Source: Pseudomonas viridiflava
GTDB lineage: Bacteria; Pseudomonadota; Gammaproteobacteria; Pseudomonadales; Pseudomonadaceae
DNA: 64,000 nucleotides
Assembly: GCF_900583165.1 (NCBI RefSeq)
Contig: NZ_UTKY01000034.1
Coordinates: forward strand, 310,001 to 374,000
Reading direction: 5' to 3'
Of this stretch, positions 21,029-30,629 are shown piece after piece. The notes beneath the pieces are model-generated. The model had not been told where the DNA came from. It made no database searches and was given only the letters and a program-made list of their open reading frames with translations. The position numbers and the translations under genes are program-made. Position 1 is the stretch's first letter, and each line of letters opens with the position of its first letter.

Positions 21029-21049
21029 ATGCGAACAATTCTTGTTCTC
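21029..21049. promoter_or_regulatory. Palindromic Fur-box-like site, fecI side
   Basis: AATGCGAACAATTCTTGTTC contains a perfect GAACAA-TTC-TTGTTC palindrome and follows the AATGAGAAT-ATTCTCATT pattern of Pseudomonas Fur boxes at most positions. It ends about 33 bp before the proposed fecI start, suitable for iron-dependent repression of the sigma factor gene. Confidence 0.5.
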
Positions 21050-21081
21050 TAACGTATGCCGATACGTGTGGAGTATTTCCG

Positions 21082-21570
21082 TTGCAGCCGTCCAACACCG
21101 TCGAAGTTTTGTACAACGACCATCACCACTGGCTCACCGGCTGGTTGCGACGCAAGCTCGGCTGCCCGGAAAACGCCGCCGACCTGGCGCAAGACACCTT
21201 TATCCGCGTGCTCACTGCTCGCGAAACGCCCATGCTGATTGAACCTCGCGCCTTCCTCACTACCGTGGCCAAGCGCGTACTGTTCAATTTTTACCGCCGC
21301 CAGGACCTGGAACGCGCCTACCTCGACGCCTTGGCGCAAATGCCCGAGCACGTAGCGCCGTCGGAAGAAGAGCGCGCAATTATCCTGCAAACCCTGGTGG
21401 AGCTGGATCAACTGCTCGACGGTCTGCCCGTCCAGGTCAAGCGTGCATTCCTGCTGGCGCAACTCGATGGCCTCACCTACGCGCAAATCGGCGCACAACT
21501 GGGTATCTCCATCGCCACCGTCAAACGCCACCTGACCAAGGCAGCCATGCGCTGCTATTTCGCCCTATGA
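21082..21570 (+). CDS. fecI: ECF sigma factor FecI
   Basis: FecI is an extracytoplasmic-function sigma factor that directs transcription of fecA when FecR signals that ferric citrate is bound outside. A TTG at 21082 (LQPSNTVEVLYNDHHHWL) is chosen because GGAG lies 8 nt upstream; it gives 162 residues, normal for this class, while the longest frame adds 66 residues with no similarity. Region 2 is visible as WLRRKLGCPENAADLAQDTF and region 4 as LDGLTYAQIGAQLGISIATVKRHL. It overlaps fecR by 4 nt. Confidence 0.92.
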   Translation: MQPSNTVEVLYNDHHHWLTGWLRRKLGCPENAADLAQDTFIRVLTARETPMLIEPRAFLTTVAKRVLFNFYRRQDLERAYLDALAQMPEHVAPSEEERAIILQTLVELDQLLDGLPVQVKRAFLLAQLDGLTYAQIGAQLGISIATVKRHLTKAAMRCYFAL

Positions 21571-22508
21571 ATTTCTCGACCCAAGTCGCCGAACAAGCCG
21601 TAAATTGGCTGATGCAAATGCAGCAAGGCGCGCTCAACCCGCGCCAACAAGCGGCCTGGCAGCGATGGCTGAATGCTCACAGCGAACACCAACGTGCCTG
21701 GGACCACATGCAACGCGTCAACCAGCGCCTGCGCGGCATGCCCTCGCCCCTGGCCCACGCGGCACTGAACGCGCCGACCTCCACCAGCCGTCGCCAGGCG
21801 CTCAAGCTGCTGTTGATCCTGGGTGCTGGTTCTGTCGCCGCGTGGAGCCTGCGCCAGCAACATATCCTGCCGCCACTGACCGCCGATTACCGCAGCCCGG
21901 TGGGCCAACGCCGCAAGGTGCAGTTGGCGGATGGCAGCCAGTTACAGCTCAATACCGGCAGTGCGGTGGATGTGCATTTCGATAGCCAGCAACGGCTGAT
22001 CCGCCTGCTCGAAGGTGAGATTTTGCTCACCGGCGTCAACGGCAACACGCCGCTCAACGTGCTGAGCGGCCAAGGCTTACTCAGCAGCCAAACGGCACGA
22101 TTCAACGTACGCCAATTCAACGACCACACCCAACTGGCAGTGCTCGACGGCCAGGTCGAGGTGATGCCCAACACCTACAGCGGGCTGCCGCTCACAGTCC
22201 AGGCCGCGCATCAGGTCAACGTCACCCGCAAGGGCTGGGACACCCCACGCCCTACCGACGCCAACAGCGGCGCCTGGGCGGATGGCATGCTGATGGCGGC
22301 CCACATGCGCCTGGAAGATTTCCTCGGCGAACTGGGTCGTTATCGCCGGGGCCAGGTTAGCTGCGACCCACAAGTCGCCAACCTGCTCATCTCCGGCAGC
22401 TATCCGCTGGACGACAGCGAGCGCATTCTCGACCTACTGGAAGTCAGCCTGCCGGTCAAAGTGCGGCGCTTTACCCGCTACTGGGTAAGCGTGCAGGCAC
22501 GGGTCTGA
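21567..22508 (+). CDS. fecR: FecR anti-sigma/signal transducer
   Basis: FecR is an inner membrane protein that carries the signal from the loaded receptor to FecI. The 313-residue protein has an N-terminal cytosolic DUF4880 helix bundle (WLMQMQQGALNPRQQAAWQRW), a single membrane segment around residues 80-95 (LKLLLILGAGSVAAW) and a periplasmic FecR domain (VQLADGSQLQLNTGSAVDV, then RLIRLLEGEILL). A C-terminal STN-like segment (VSCDPQVANLLISGSYPL) should contact the receptor's signalling domain. ATGA overlap with fecI indicates coupling. Confidence 0.93.
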   Translation: MNFSTQVAEQAVNWLMQMQQGALNPRQQAAWQRWLNAHSEHQRAWDHMQRVNQRLRGMPSPLAHAALNAPTSTSRRQALKLLLILGAGSVAAWSLRQQHILPPLTADYRSPVGQRRKVQLADGSQLQLNTGSAVDVHFDSQQRLIRLLEGEILLTGVNGNTPLNVLSGQGLLSSQTARFNVRQFNDHTQLAVLDGQVEVMPNTYSGLPLTVQAAHQVNVTRKGWDTPRPTDANSGAWADGMLMAAHMRLEDFLGELGRYRRGQVSCDPQVANLLISGSYPLDDSERILDLLEVSLPVKVRRFTRYWVSVQARV

Positions 22509-22554
22509 ATTTTTTAGAAAAAGATGTGAGCCGTTTTCCACACCTCGCGTGACA

Positions 22555-22586
22555 GAGAAGGAAAGCCACCTTGATCCTTCCTTCTC
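22555..22586 (+). other. Hairpin next to the fecA ribosome-binding site
   Basis: GAGAAGGAA and TTCCTTCTC form a 9-bp stem with a 14-nt loop. The stem ends directly before the AGGA that serves as the fecA Shine-Dalgarno sequence. It lies in the fecR-fecA gap. Confidence 0.5.
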
Positions 22587-22599
22587 AGGACCGCTCTTC

Positions 22600-24939
22600 A
22601 TGCCCCAGCAACCGACGTTTCTTGCCCGCACTGTGCGCCAACTCCTACTGGGCGCCAGCCTGAGTCTTACCGTGCTGCCCGCAGCAATGGCCGCTGACGC
22701 CAAGCCCTATCACATCGCACCGTCCGCCCTGGAAGCCGCGCTGAATCAATTTGGCCGTGAAGCCGGTGTGTTGATTTCCTTCGGCTCACAAGTGACCGCG
22801 GGTATGCAGAGCAATGGCCTGTCGGGTAATTTCAGCACTGTCGAAGGCCTGCAAAAACTGTTGGAAGGCACCGGCCTGCAAGCCCGCGCAGAGGGCGAAA
22901 ACGCCTACAGCCTGCAACCGGCAAGCGCTCCTGCGACCATCGAGCTGGGCACTTCCAGCGTGGTCGGTGACTGGCTCGGCGACGCGGCACAAACCAATGT
23001 GTTCGAACACCCCGGTGCCCGTGATGTGATTCGCCGCGAAGAATTCGAACGCCAGGGCGCCACCCAGGCCCGCGATGTGCTCAACCGCATCCCCGGCGTC
23101 AATGCGCCAGAAAACAATGGCACCGGCAGCCACGACATGGCGCTCAACTTCGGCATTCGTGGCCTCAACCCGCGCCTGGCGTCGCGCTCCACGGTATTGA
23201 TGGACGGCATCCCGGTGCCCTTCGCGCCCTACGGCCAGCCGCAGCTGTCATTCGCCCCTATCAGCATGGGCAACATGGACGCCGTGGACGTAGTCCGCGG
23301 CGGCGGCGCGGTGCGTTACGGCCCGCAGAACGTCGGCGGCGTGGTCAACTTCGTGACCCGGGCGATCCCGGATGCACCCACGGTCAAAGGCGGTTTCCAG
23401 ACTGAAACCAGCCCATCCTCCAGCCACGATGGCTTCAAGACCACCGCCAACCTGCTGGCCGGCGGCACCGCCGACAACGGCCTGGGCGGCGCGATTTTGT
23501 ACTCCGGCACCCGGGGCGGCGACTGGCGCGAAAACAGCAACACGCGCATCGACGACCTGATCCTCAAGGGCAACTACCAACTCGACGAAGCTAACAGCTT
23601 CAACGCCATGGCCCAATACTACGAAGGTCAGGCCGATATGCCTGGGGGTTTGAACGTGGCGGACTACAAGGCTGACCCGTATCAGTCCACTCGTCCCTAC
23701 GACAAATTCTGGGGCCGTCGTACGATGTTTAACGTCGGCTATCGCTACGAACAGGATCGTCGCGAATTCACCGTCAACAGTTTCTTCACCAAGACCCTGC
23801 GCAGCGGGTACCTGGACCAGGGCACGTTTCTCTCGCTATCACCACGCGAGTATTGGGTGCGCGGCCTGGAAACCCGCTTCGCCCAAGGTTTTGACCTCGG
23901 CCCTACCAGCCATGAAGTCGGCGTCGGCTATCGCTACATCAATGAAGCCGGCCACGAGTTGCGATACCGCACGCCAATCTCGGCCAATAACCAGCAAATC
24001 CCCACCACTGACAGCCGCAACGACCGAGATACCCGGGGCGGCACCGAAGCCAACGCGTTCTTCATCGACGACCGGATTGATATCGGCAAGTGGACCATTA
24101 CCCCTGGCATCCGTTACGAAATGGTCAAGTCGGAGCAGACCGACCACATCAACAACCTCAACTATAAAGGCGACTACAACACCGCGTTGCCAGCGTTGAA
24201 CGTGCTCTACCACCTCACCGACAGCTGGAACCTCTACGCCAACACCGAAGGCTCGTTCGGCAGCGTGCAGTACAGCCAGATGGCCAAGCGAGTACCCAAA
24301 GGCGAAGTCAAACCGGAAAAGGCTCGCACGTGGGAAATCGGGACTCGCTACGACGACGGCACCTTGCGTGCAGAAATCGGCGCTTTTCTGATCAACTTCG
24401 ATAACCAGTATGAAAGTAACCAAACGGACGACTCCGTGGTCGCCCGCGGTGAAACCCGCCACCAAGGCATTGAGACCAGCGTCAACTACGCCCTCGATGG
24501 CTTGAGCCCGGCATTGGCAGGGTTCGATGTGTACGCCAGCTACGCCTATGTCGACGCCACCATTCGTGAAGACGGCCCGAACAAAGGCAACCGCGTGCCC
24601 TTCTCGTCCAAACACAAAGGCACGATGGGCGTGGGTTACACCGAAGGCCGCTGGAAGCTTAATGTGGACAGCAGCTTCCAGAGCAGCCAGTTCGCCGACA
24701 ATGCAAACACCCACGCCGAAAGCGCCAACGGTGCTAACGGCCGTATCCCAGGCTATATGCTATTCAGCAGCCGCGCCGCGTACGACTTTGGCCCACAGCT
24801 GTCGGATTTGAACGTGGCGGTGGGGGTGAAAAACATTTTCAACACTCAGTACTTCACCCGTTCGTTTGATGACAACAACAAGGGCAAATACGTCGGCGAG
24901 CCGCGCACGGTGTACGTGCAAACCTCTATCGCGTTCTAA
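22600..24939 (+). CDS. fecA: Ferric citrate TonB-dependent receptor FecA
   Basis: FecA imports diferric dicitrate across the outer membrane and signals through FecR-FecI. The 779-residue precursor starts at the ATG at 22600 (AGGA upstream), has a signal peptide ending near AAMAADA, an N-terminal STN signalling domain (residues about 32-105, from YHIAPSALEAALNQF), the plug (VFEHPGARDVIRREEF, NNGTGSHDMALNFGIRGLNPR) and the 22-strand barrel ending in a C-terminal Phe. Many blocks match the E. coli FecA sequence as remembered (VVGDWLGDA, GIPVPFAPYGQPQLS, LPALNVLYHLTDSWNLYANT), so substrate assignment is firm. It converges with the LysR gene, overlapping it by 4 nt. Confidence 0.96.
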   Translation: MPQQPTFLARTVRQLLLGASLSLTVLPAAMAADAKPYHIAPSALEAALNQFGREAGVLISFGSQVTAGMQSNGLSGNFSTVEGLQKLLEGTGLQARAEGENAYSLQPASAPATIELGTSSVVGDWLGDAAQTNVFEHPGARDVIRREEFERQGATQARDVLNRIPGVNAPENNGTGSHDMALNFGIRGLNPRLASRSTVLMDGIPVPFAPYGQPQLSFAPISMGNMDAVDVVRGGGAVRYGPQNVGGVVNFVTRAIPDAPTVKGGFQTETSPSSSHDGFKTTANLLAGGTADNGLGGAILYSGTRGGDWRENSNTRIDDLILKGNYQLDEANSFNAMAQYYEGQADMPGGLNVADYKADPYQSTRPYDKFWGRRTMFNVGYRYEQDRREFTVNSFFTKTLRSGYLDQGTFLSLSPREYWVRGLETRFAQGFDLGPTSHEVGVGYRYINEAGHELRYRTPISANNQQIPTTDSRNDRDTRGGTEANAFFIDDRIDIGKWTITPGIRYEMVKSEQTDHINNLNYKGDYNTALPALNVLYHLTDSWNLYANTEGSFGSVQYSQMAKRVPKGEVKPEKARTWEIGTRYDDGTLRAEIGAFLINFDNQYESNQTDDSVVARGETRHQGIETSVNYALDGLSPALAGFDVYASYAYVDATIREDGPNKGNRVPFSSKHKGTMGVGYTEGRWKLNVDSSFQSSQFADNANTHAESANGANGRIPGYMLFSSRAAYDFGPQLSDLNVAVGVKNIFNTQYFTRSFDDNNKGKYVGEPRTVYVQTSIAF

Positions 24940-25808
24940 CTGCCCGCCAGGCAACTGGGGGTAGCCGCTACCAGCGCGTCGATGGCGCAACGGGTCTTGG
25001 CCGGCATATGGGGTGCGGTCGGCCAGATCACGTGAATCGGCGCAGGCTGTTCGCGGTATTCCGGCAGCACCGCTTCGAGTTGACCGCGCAGCACATAATG
25101 GGCGATCAACCAACTCGGCAACCACGCCAGGCCGACGCCCGCGATGGCAGCGTCGGCCACCGCCTGGAGGTCGTCCAGCACCAGCGGCGACTTAATGCGT
25201 GAGCGATGGGGGGTATTGGTTCTGTAGGCGATGCCTCGATGGGCTGTCAGATCCTCGCTGGATTCGATGGGACCCACGCGTTGCAGATAGGCCGGCGACG
25301 CGGCCAGGCCCATGCCCTGTTCACCCAGACGGCGTGCGCTTAGGCGATCGGTGTCGGGTAATGAACCAATGCGTACGGCGATATCGAAGCCCTCCTGCAC
25401 CAGGTCGATCATGCGATCAGAGAAGCTGATCTCGATCTCGAGTTCTGGGTAAAGCGCCATCAACCCCCACAACGCTGGCGCCGCGTAGTGATGCCCGAAG
25501 GCCAATGGCACGCTGGCTCTCAAGCGTCCCCTTGGCTGTTGCCGGCCGCTTTCCAGCATCGACTCGGCGGCCTCCAACTCTGCCAGTGCGCGCAGACAAT
25601 GCTCGTAGTACGCCTGCCCATCTTCGGTCAGATGTTGGCGTCGGGTGGAGCGTTGTAGCAGCCGCGTGCCCAGTCGCGCCTCCAGCCGTGCCAAGCCCTT
25701 GCCGACTGCCGAACGTGTGAGGTTCAGGCGTTCGGCGGCCTCTGTCAGATTGCCGCTTTCCACGATGTGAAGAAACAGTTCAACACCGTCAAAACGTGGA
25801 GTGGCCAT
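24936..25808 (-). CDS. LysR-family regulator
   Basis: A 290-residue LysR-type transcription factor: N-terminal winged helix-turn-helix (FLHIVESGNLTEAAERLNLTRSAVGKGLARLE split around residue 30) and a periplasmic-binding-like effector domain (RLRASVPLAFGHHYAAPALW onward, FDIAVRIGSL). It diverges from the MFS gene at 25914 with 105 bp between starts, the classical arrangement for a LysR regulator and its target, so it likely controls that exporter. Effector unknown. Its 3' end overlaps the end of fecA. Confidence 0.9.
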   Translation of the reverse strand: MATPRFDGVELFLHIVESGNLTEAAERLNLTRSAVGKGLARLEARLGTRLLQRSTRRQHLTEDGQAYYEHCLRALAELEAAESMLESGRQQPRGRLRASVPLAFGHHYAAPALWGLMALYPELEIEISFSDRMIDLVQEGFDIAVRIGSLPDTDRLSARRLGEQGMGLAASPAYLQRVGPIESSEDLTAHRGIAYRTNTPHRSRIKSPLVLDDLQAVADAAIAGVGLAWLPSWLIAHYVLRGQLEAVLPEYREQPAPIHVIWPTAPHMPAKTRCAIDALVAATPSCLAGS

Positions 25809-25913
25809 ACTGTAATTGTCGCCCTGAATTCTCTTATCAGCGGAAAACTTATCACGAATAAAGCGCGTAATTCCCCTGAAAATAACATCACTTCATTTTT
25901 TCAGGAGCATCCC

Positions 25914-27425
25914 ATGCCACCCGTCGCCACGTTATCGGCCAACGACACGCCAAGCAACGCTAGAAACGGCTTAGCTCTCAGCGCCGTCTGCCTGGTGGCC
26001 CTGATGTTCGGCCTGGAAATCTCCAGCGTACCGGTCATCCTCCCGACCCTCGAACAACAACTGGGCACCGGCTTTCAGGATGCCCAATGGATCATGAACG
26101 CCTACACCCTGGCCTGCACCAGCGTGCTGATGGCCGCCGGCACGTTGGCAGATCGCTTCGGGCGCCGGCGCATGTTGGTGCTGTGCTTATGGCTGTTTGC
26201 TTTCGCTTCGCTGGCCTGTGGATTGGCCAGCGATGCTTCTACGCTGATCACGGCACGTTTCGTACAAGGCGTGGGCGCGGGGGCGATGATGATCTGTCAG
26301 TTCGCGATTCTGTCCCACCAGTTTCGCGAGCCGGCAGCACGCGCGCGGGCCTTTGCGGTGTGGGGCGTGATCGCCGGCATTGGCTTGGGGTTTGGGCCGA
26401 TGGTGGGGGCGTTGATTCTGGCGGTGGCGGACTGGCGGTGGGTATTTCTCGTACATGTTCCACTGACATTGCTTACGTTGGGCTTACTGCACATCAGCGT
26501 GAAAGAGTCGCGCGATCCCGCCGGCCATCACCTTGATATCGCCGGCATGCTCACCCTGACGTTGGCGGTATTTGCCTTGGTGTACTTTATTACCCAAGGC
26601 AGCGAGAACGGTTTTGGCACACCGGCCATGCTCGGCTGGGCCGCATTGTCGCTGGTCGCCATGGCGCTGTTCATCGCCGTTGAGCGACGCAGCGCCCACC
26701 CGATGTTCGATTTCTCAGTATTCCGCATCCAGCGTTTCAATGGCGCGCTGATGGGTTCGATTGGCATGAACTTCAGCTTCTGGCCGTTCATGATCTACCT
26801 GCCGCTCTACTTCCAGGCCGGCCTGGGCTACGACACCCTGACCACAGGCAGCGCCCTCCTTGCCTACACCTTGCCCACCTTGCTGGTGCCGCCACTGGCC
26901 GAACGCCTCGCGTTGCGCTACGGCGCTGAACGCATCATCCCCTTGGGTTTGGGCCTCATGGGCGCAGGCTTCTTGAGCATGGCGGCCACCAACAGTGCCG
27001 CCCAACCGAGCATCCTGCTGGTGCTGCTCAGTTGCGTGATTGCCGGGGTTGGCCTGGCGTTGACCAACTCACCCACCACCAACACCACCACCGGTTCAGT
27101 CTCGGCCGACCGCGCAGGCATGGCCTCAGGTATCGACCTGAGTGCACGGCTGATCACCCTGGCGCTCAACATTGCGCTGATGGGCTTGGTAGTGCTGCTG
27201 GGGATCAGCGATCAACTCGCCGCCGTGTTGCCCGCAAGCACGGCGATGGATTGGCCGGCTATCAGCCAGAACATCGCGGCGGGCAAGTTGGATTTAGTGG
27301 GGCTAAGCGCTGACGACGCCCAAGTGGCACTTCGGCATGGCGCTGGCTGGGCCATGCTCTTCGCGGGAGCGGGAGCGACCGGGCTGGCGGTGATGAGTGG
27401 GTATTTTTTCCGACGCATTCAATAA
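25914..27425 (+). CDS. MFS transporter, DHA2 (EmrB/QacA-like) family
   Basis: A 503-residue transporter with about fourteen membrane segments. The ATG at 25914 has CAGGAG 7 nt upstream; the longer frame overlaps the LysR promoter and has no support. Signature motifs: motif A GTLADRFGRRRML in the loop after the second segment, and the long alternating hydrophobic segments of the drug:H+ antiporter 2 group. Likely exports a drug or metabolite. Adjacent divergent LysR gene suggests inducible expression. No partner membrane-fusion protein lies next to it. Confidence 0.9.
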   Translation: MPPVATLSANDTPSNARNGLALSAVCLVALMFGLEISSVPVILPTLEQQLGTGFQDAQWIMNAYTLACTSVLMAAGTLADRFGRRRMLVLCLWLFAFASLACGLASDASTLITARFVQGVGAGAMMICQFAILSHQFREPAARARAFAVWGVIAGIGLGFGPMVGALILAVADWRWVFLVHVPLTLLTLGLLHISVKESRDPAGHHLDIAGMLTLTLAVFALVYFITQGSENGFGTPAMLGWAALSLVAMALFIAVERRSAHPMFDFSVFRIQRFNGALMGSIGMNFSFWPFMIYLPLYFQAGLGYDTLTTGSALLAYTLPTLLVPPLAERLALRYGAERIIPLGLGLMGAGFLSMAATNSAAQPSILLVLLSCVIAGVGLALTNSPTTNTTTGSVSADRAGMASGIDLSARLITLALNIALMGLVVLLGISDQLAAVLPASTAMDWPAISQNIAAGKLDLVGLSADDAQVALRHGAGWAMLFAGAGATGLAVMSGYFFRRIQ

Positions 27426-27430
27426 CGAAA

Positions 27431-27456
27431 ACGGGCCTGCATGAGCAGGCCCGTTC
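27431..27456. terminator. Hairpin terminator after the MFS gene
   Basis: ACGGGCCTGC and GCAGGCCCGT form a 10-bp stem closed by ATGA. It lies between the convergent MFS and HPF-like genes. The T tail is weak on the plus strand. Confidence 0.65.
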
Positions 27457-27483
27457 GGTAGGGGATGAAAGAACTTTCAGCTC

Positions 27484-27894
27484 TTAGCTGTTAAAGACGG
27501 CGCGTTCTTTTTCCAGAAACTCCTGCTCAAGTTCATCTTCATTGACCTTGGTATCCGACAGGCTTTTACCGGCAGCGCGTGGCTTGCCTTGCAGTCGACC
27601 AAACAAATGTTCCAGCGCGTGATCCAGCTTGGTGGCTGCACCGTCGATCGCCTGTTCCAGCGTATCGGCCTTGTGCAGCACCGAGAGCGGTTGATGGCCT
27701 TTTGGCCGCGCTTCCAGACGGCAACTCAAATCATGCGGGCCAGGCTTATCGCCGTTCTCATCCCGCAGGTAGACCTCCACTCGGGTCAGGTCTTCTTCGT
27801 AACGTTCGAGCGTGCTTTCAATGGTATTACGTACCCACTCCTCCAGTCGGATGCTGCTTTCAATATGGTTATCGCTATTGACTTGGATTTGCAT
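27484..27894 (-). CDS. HPF/RaiA-family ribosome-associated protein
   Basis: A 136-residue protein starting MQIQVNSDNHIESSIRLEEWV, with the beta-alpha-beta-beta-beta-alpha fold of hibernation-promoting factors (VEVYLRDENGDKPGPHDLSCRLEARPKGHQPL, shown in part; then a second helix with GAATKLDHALEHL). These proteins bind the 30S decoding region and inactivate ribosomes in slow growth. The C-terminal tail is acidic and unlike the dimerisation domain of long HPF, so it resembles the stress-induced accessory paralogues found in pseudomonads rather than the main hpf next to rpoN. Confidence 0.85.
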   Translation of the reverse strand: MQIQVNSDNHIESSIRLEEWVRNTIESTLERYEEDLTRVEVYLRDENGDKPGPHDLSCRLEARPKGHQPLSVLHKADTLEQAIDGAATKLDHALEHLFGRLQGKPRAAGKSLSDTKVNEDELEQEFLEKERAVFNS

Positions 27895-28106
27895 AGTTCT
27901 TCCCTTATTTCAGCTAGCTCGCGGGAGGCCATGAACGCTTTACCAGGCAGGTAAAATCATGACCTCTTGGTTACACAATTGGGCAGACGGAGAAACAATT
28001 CAACCCCTTTGCGAAGATAAATCACACATTACAAATTAAGTCTGACAACCATCAAACACGCTGTTATCGTCGGGAGTTGGGTACATCTTCTTACACTCCC
28101 AATTCC

Positions 28107-29054
28107 CTACAATTGCCCTTCTCCCAAGGGGTGCAATCCACGAAAAATTTCCGCTTCTTCCACCAGCCAATCATGGACCGCTCGCACGCCCGGATGGTTC
28201 AGCGCACCTGGCGCGTACAGCAGCACGTAACGTTTGTGATTGGGAACGGCCAGGCCGAAAGGCACGATCAACGTGCCGCGCTCCAACTCATCGTTGAGCA
28301 AGGTACGCCGAGCGATGGCCACGCCCATGCCGGCAATGGCCGCTTCGATGGTCAGGTGGTTGCGGTTGAAGGTGTGACCACGGCGTACATCGGCTTCGTG
28401 ATAGCCGATGGCATTCAGGTAAAACTCCCACTCGGCATACTCATAGCTCCCACGCCAGGCAGTAATGTCGTGCAGCAGCGGGAAATGCACCAGATCTGCC
28501 GGCCCATGCAACGGCGGGCGACCGCGTAGCAGGCTCGGGGCGCACACCGGGAAGATCTGCTCATCCAACAGGGCCGTGGATAACAAGCCAGGGTAGCTGC
28601 CATCGTTCAGGTCGATGGCCAGGTCGAAGTCGCCCTCATGCAAGGCGATGCTGCTGTCTTCGGCGACCATGCGCAGTTGAATATCCGGAAAGCGCTGCTG
28701 CAGCCGCGGCAAACGCGGGGTCAGCCATTTGCCGAGAAACGACGGAATTGAGCGCAAGCGCAAGGTACCGCTGATCATCCCCGCATCCAGCCGCTGCAAT
28801 TCGGCATCGATGCTGCCGTAAGCCTCCCCCACCGTCGCCGCCAGTCGTTGCCCTTCAGCGCTTAACTCCACTCCCCGTGCGCGGCGATGAAACAAACGAA
28901 AGCCCAGTCGCTCCTCCAGTTGGCGGATCTGCTGGCTGACCGCCCCCGGCGTGATGTGCAGTTCTTCGGCGCAGCGGGTAAACGACAAATGCCGCGCGGC
29001 GCAGGAAAAAACGTGCAACCAGACATAGGTCTGGCCATGAAGGTGGCGGGTCAT
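28107..29054 (-). CDS. LysR-family regulator of the serine module (GcvA-like)
   Basis: A 315-residue LysR protein. The start MTRHLHGQTYVWLHVFSCAAR at 29054 matches family length; the frame continues 33 codons upstream. The DNA-binding region is HLSFTRCAEELHITPGAVSQ, typical of the GcvA/AmpR branch, followed by an effector domain with GDFDLAIDLNDG. It diverges from the serine dehydratase gene with 137 bp between starts and so probably regulates serine degradation, perhaps sensing serine or glycine. That role is inferred from position only. Confidence 0.9.
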   Translation of the reverse strand: MTRHLHGQTYVWLHVFSCAARHLSFTRCAEELHITPGAVSQQIRQLEERLGFRLFHRRARGVELSAEGQRLAATVGEAYGSIDAELQRLDAGMISGTLRLRSIPSFLGKWLTPRLPRLQQRFPDIQLRMVAEDSSIALHEGDFDLAIDLNDGSYPGLLSTALLDEQIFPVCAPSLLRGRPPLHGPADLVHFPLLHDITAWRGSYEYAEWEFYLNAIGYHEADVRRGHTFNRNHLTIEAAIAGMGVAIARRTLLNDELERGTLIVPFGLAVPNHKRYVLLYAPGALNHPGVRAVHDWLVEEAEIFRGLHPLGEGQL

Positions 29055-29191
29055 AGGGTTTAGTCCTGCTAAAGGGTGTCTTAGGATAATTCGTTGGTCA
29101 GTGCCGATCCAGAGGCTCAGTATCGCGCCAATTGCGCTCGTCCTACAAAACATGGCAGCGATTCCTACTCCATTGCTTGTAAGGCTTTAGC

Positions 29192-30568
29192 ATGGCTATC
29201 AGTGTTTTCGATCTATTCAAAGTGGGCATCGGCCCGTCCAGCTCCCATACCGTCGGCCCCATGCGGGCGGCGGCGACCTTTGCCCAAGCCTTGATCGAGC
29301 AACAATTACTGAGCGACACCCGCCGCGTTGAAGTGCGCCTGTACGGTTCGCTGTCTGCCACCGGTGTTGGCCATGCCACCGACCGCGCCTGCGTGATGGG
29401 CTTGATGGGCGAGTGGCCAGACCAGGTCGACCCCACCTCAATCAACGGCCGCATCCAGCAACTGCGCGAGTCTGGTCGCCTGTTGCTCGCAGGCCAGCAG
29501 GACATTGTCTTCAACTGGCACACCGACCTCCTGCTGCTGGATGAAAGCCTGCCCTACCACCCCAACGCCATGTCCCTGCATGCCTATGGCGACAACGGCT
29601 TGTTGAGCGAACAAACCTACTACTCTGTGGGCGGCGGTTTCATCATCGAAGCGGCTGAGGCCGCCTCCGGTATTGCGCCGACCAGCGATGTGGAATTGCC
29701 CTACGACTTTTCCAGCGCTGTCGAACTGCTGGCTCTGTGCAACAAGCATGGCCTGCGGGTTTCCGAACTGATGATGGCCAACGAACGGGCCTGGCGCAGT
29801 GACGAAGATATTCGCAGCGGCCTGCTGCATATCTGGTCGGTGATGCGCGAGTGCGTGGAACAAGGCCTGCGCGATGAAGGCATCTTGCCCGGTGGCCTGG
29901 ATGTGCCACGCCGCGCGGCGAAGTTGCACCGCAGCCTGCTGGAAATCGGCAAGCCGAATGTCATCACGTCGACCCTGTCGGCGATGGAATGGGTGAACCT
30001 GTTTGCCCTCGCCGTCAACGAAGAAAACGCCGCCGGCGGGCGCATGGTCACCGCACCCACCAATGGTGCAGCGGGGATCATCCCGGCAGTGCTGCATTAC
30101 TACATGAAGTTCAACGCCGATGCGTCTGACGACGACGTGGTCAATTTCTTCTTGGCGGCCGCCGCTGTCGGCATCCTATGTAAGAAAAACGCCTCGATTT
30201 CCGGTGCCGAAGTCGGCTGCCAGGGCGAGGTCGGTTCGGCGTGCGCCATGGCTGCCGCCGGCTTGGCCGATATCCTCGGCGCTACTCCCGAGCAACTGGA
30301 AAACGCCGCCGAGATCGGCCTGGAACATAACCTCGGCCTCACCTGCGACCCCGTCGGCGGCCTGGTACAAGTGCCATGCATCGAGCGCAACGCCATCGCC
30401 GCCGTCAAAGCCATCAATGCCACGCAAATGGCCCTGCGCGGTGACGGCAAACACTTCATCTCACTCGACCGGGTAATCCGCACCATGCGCGATACCGGTG
30501 CCGATATGCATGACAAATACAAAGAAACTTCACGGGGCGGCCTGGCGGTCAGCTGGGTGGAGTGCTGA
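29192..30568 (+). CDS. sdaA: L-serine ammonia-lyase (iron-sulfur)
   Basis: Converts L-serine to pyruvate and ammonia in the cytosol using a [4Fe-4S] cluster. The 458-residue single-chain enzyme has the N-terminal beta domain ([25 protein letters not shown], given in part) with the GPSSSHT substrate loop and the C-terminal alpha domain containing the cluster cysteines Cys343, Cys385 and Cys396 ([32 protein letters not shown]). It is followed by a serine transporter gene 61 bp downstream and controlled by a divergent LysR, a complete serine uptake and breakdown unit. Could equally be named sdaB; the enzyme class is certain. Confidence 0.95.
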   Translation: MAISVFDLFKVGIGPSSSHTVGPMRAAATFAQALIEQQLLSDTRRVEVRLYGSLSATGVGHATDRACVMGLMGEWPDQVDPTSINGRIQQLRESGRLLLAGQQDIVFNWHTDLLLLDESLPYHPNAMSLHAYGDNGLLSEQTYYSVGGGFIIEAAEAASGIAPTSDVELPYDFSSAVELLALCNKHGLRVSELMMANERAWRSDEDIRSGLLHIWSVMRECVEQGLRDEGILPGGLDVPRRAAKLHRSLLEIGKPNVITSTLSAMEWVNLFALAVNEENAAGGRMVTAPTNGAAGIIPAVLHYYMKFNADASDDDVVNFFLAAAAVGILCKKNASISGAEVGCQGEVGSACAMAAAGLADILGATPEQLENAAEIGLEHNLGLTCDPVGGLVQVPCIERNAIAAVKAINATQMALRGDGKHFISLDRVIRTMRDTGADMHDKYKETSRGGLAVSWVEC

Positions 30569-30629
30569 TCGGAGCACTGCTACCCGCCCCAACGTGAGCC
30601 CGCGCAAAAATAATAACGAGGCAATAGCG

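Noticed and set aside
28072..28107. Ten-bp inverted repeat at the end of the LysR gene next to sdaA
   Set aside because: Stem GGGAGTTGGG/CCCAATTCCC has one mismatch, a 16-nt loop and no T-run, so it cannot be called a terminator with confidence.
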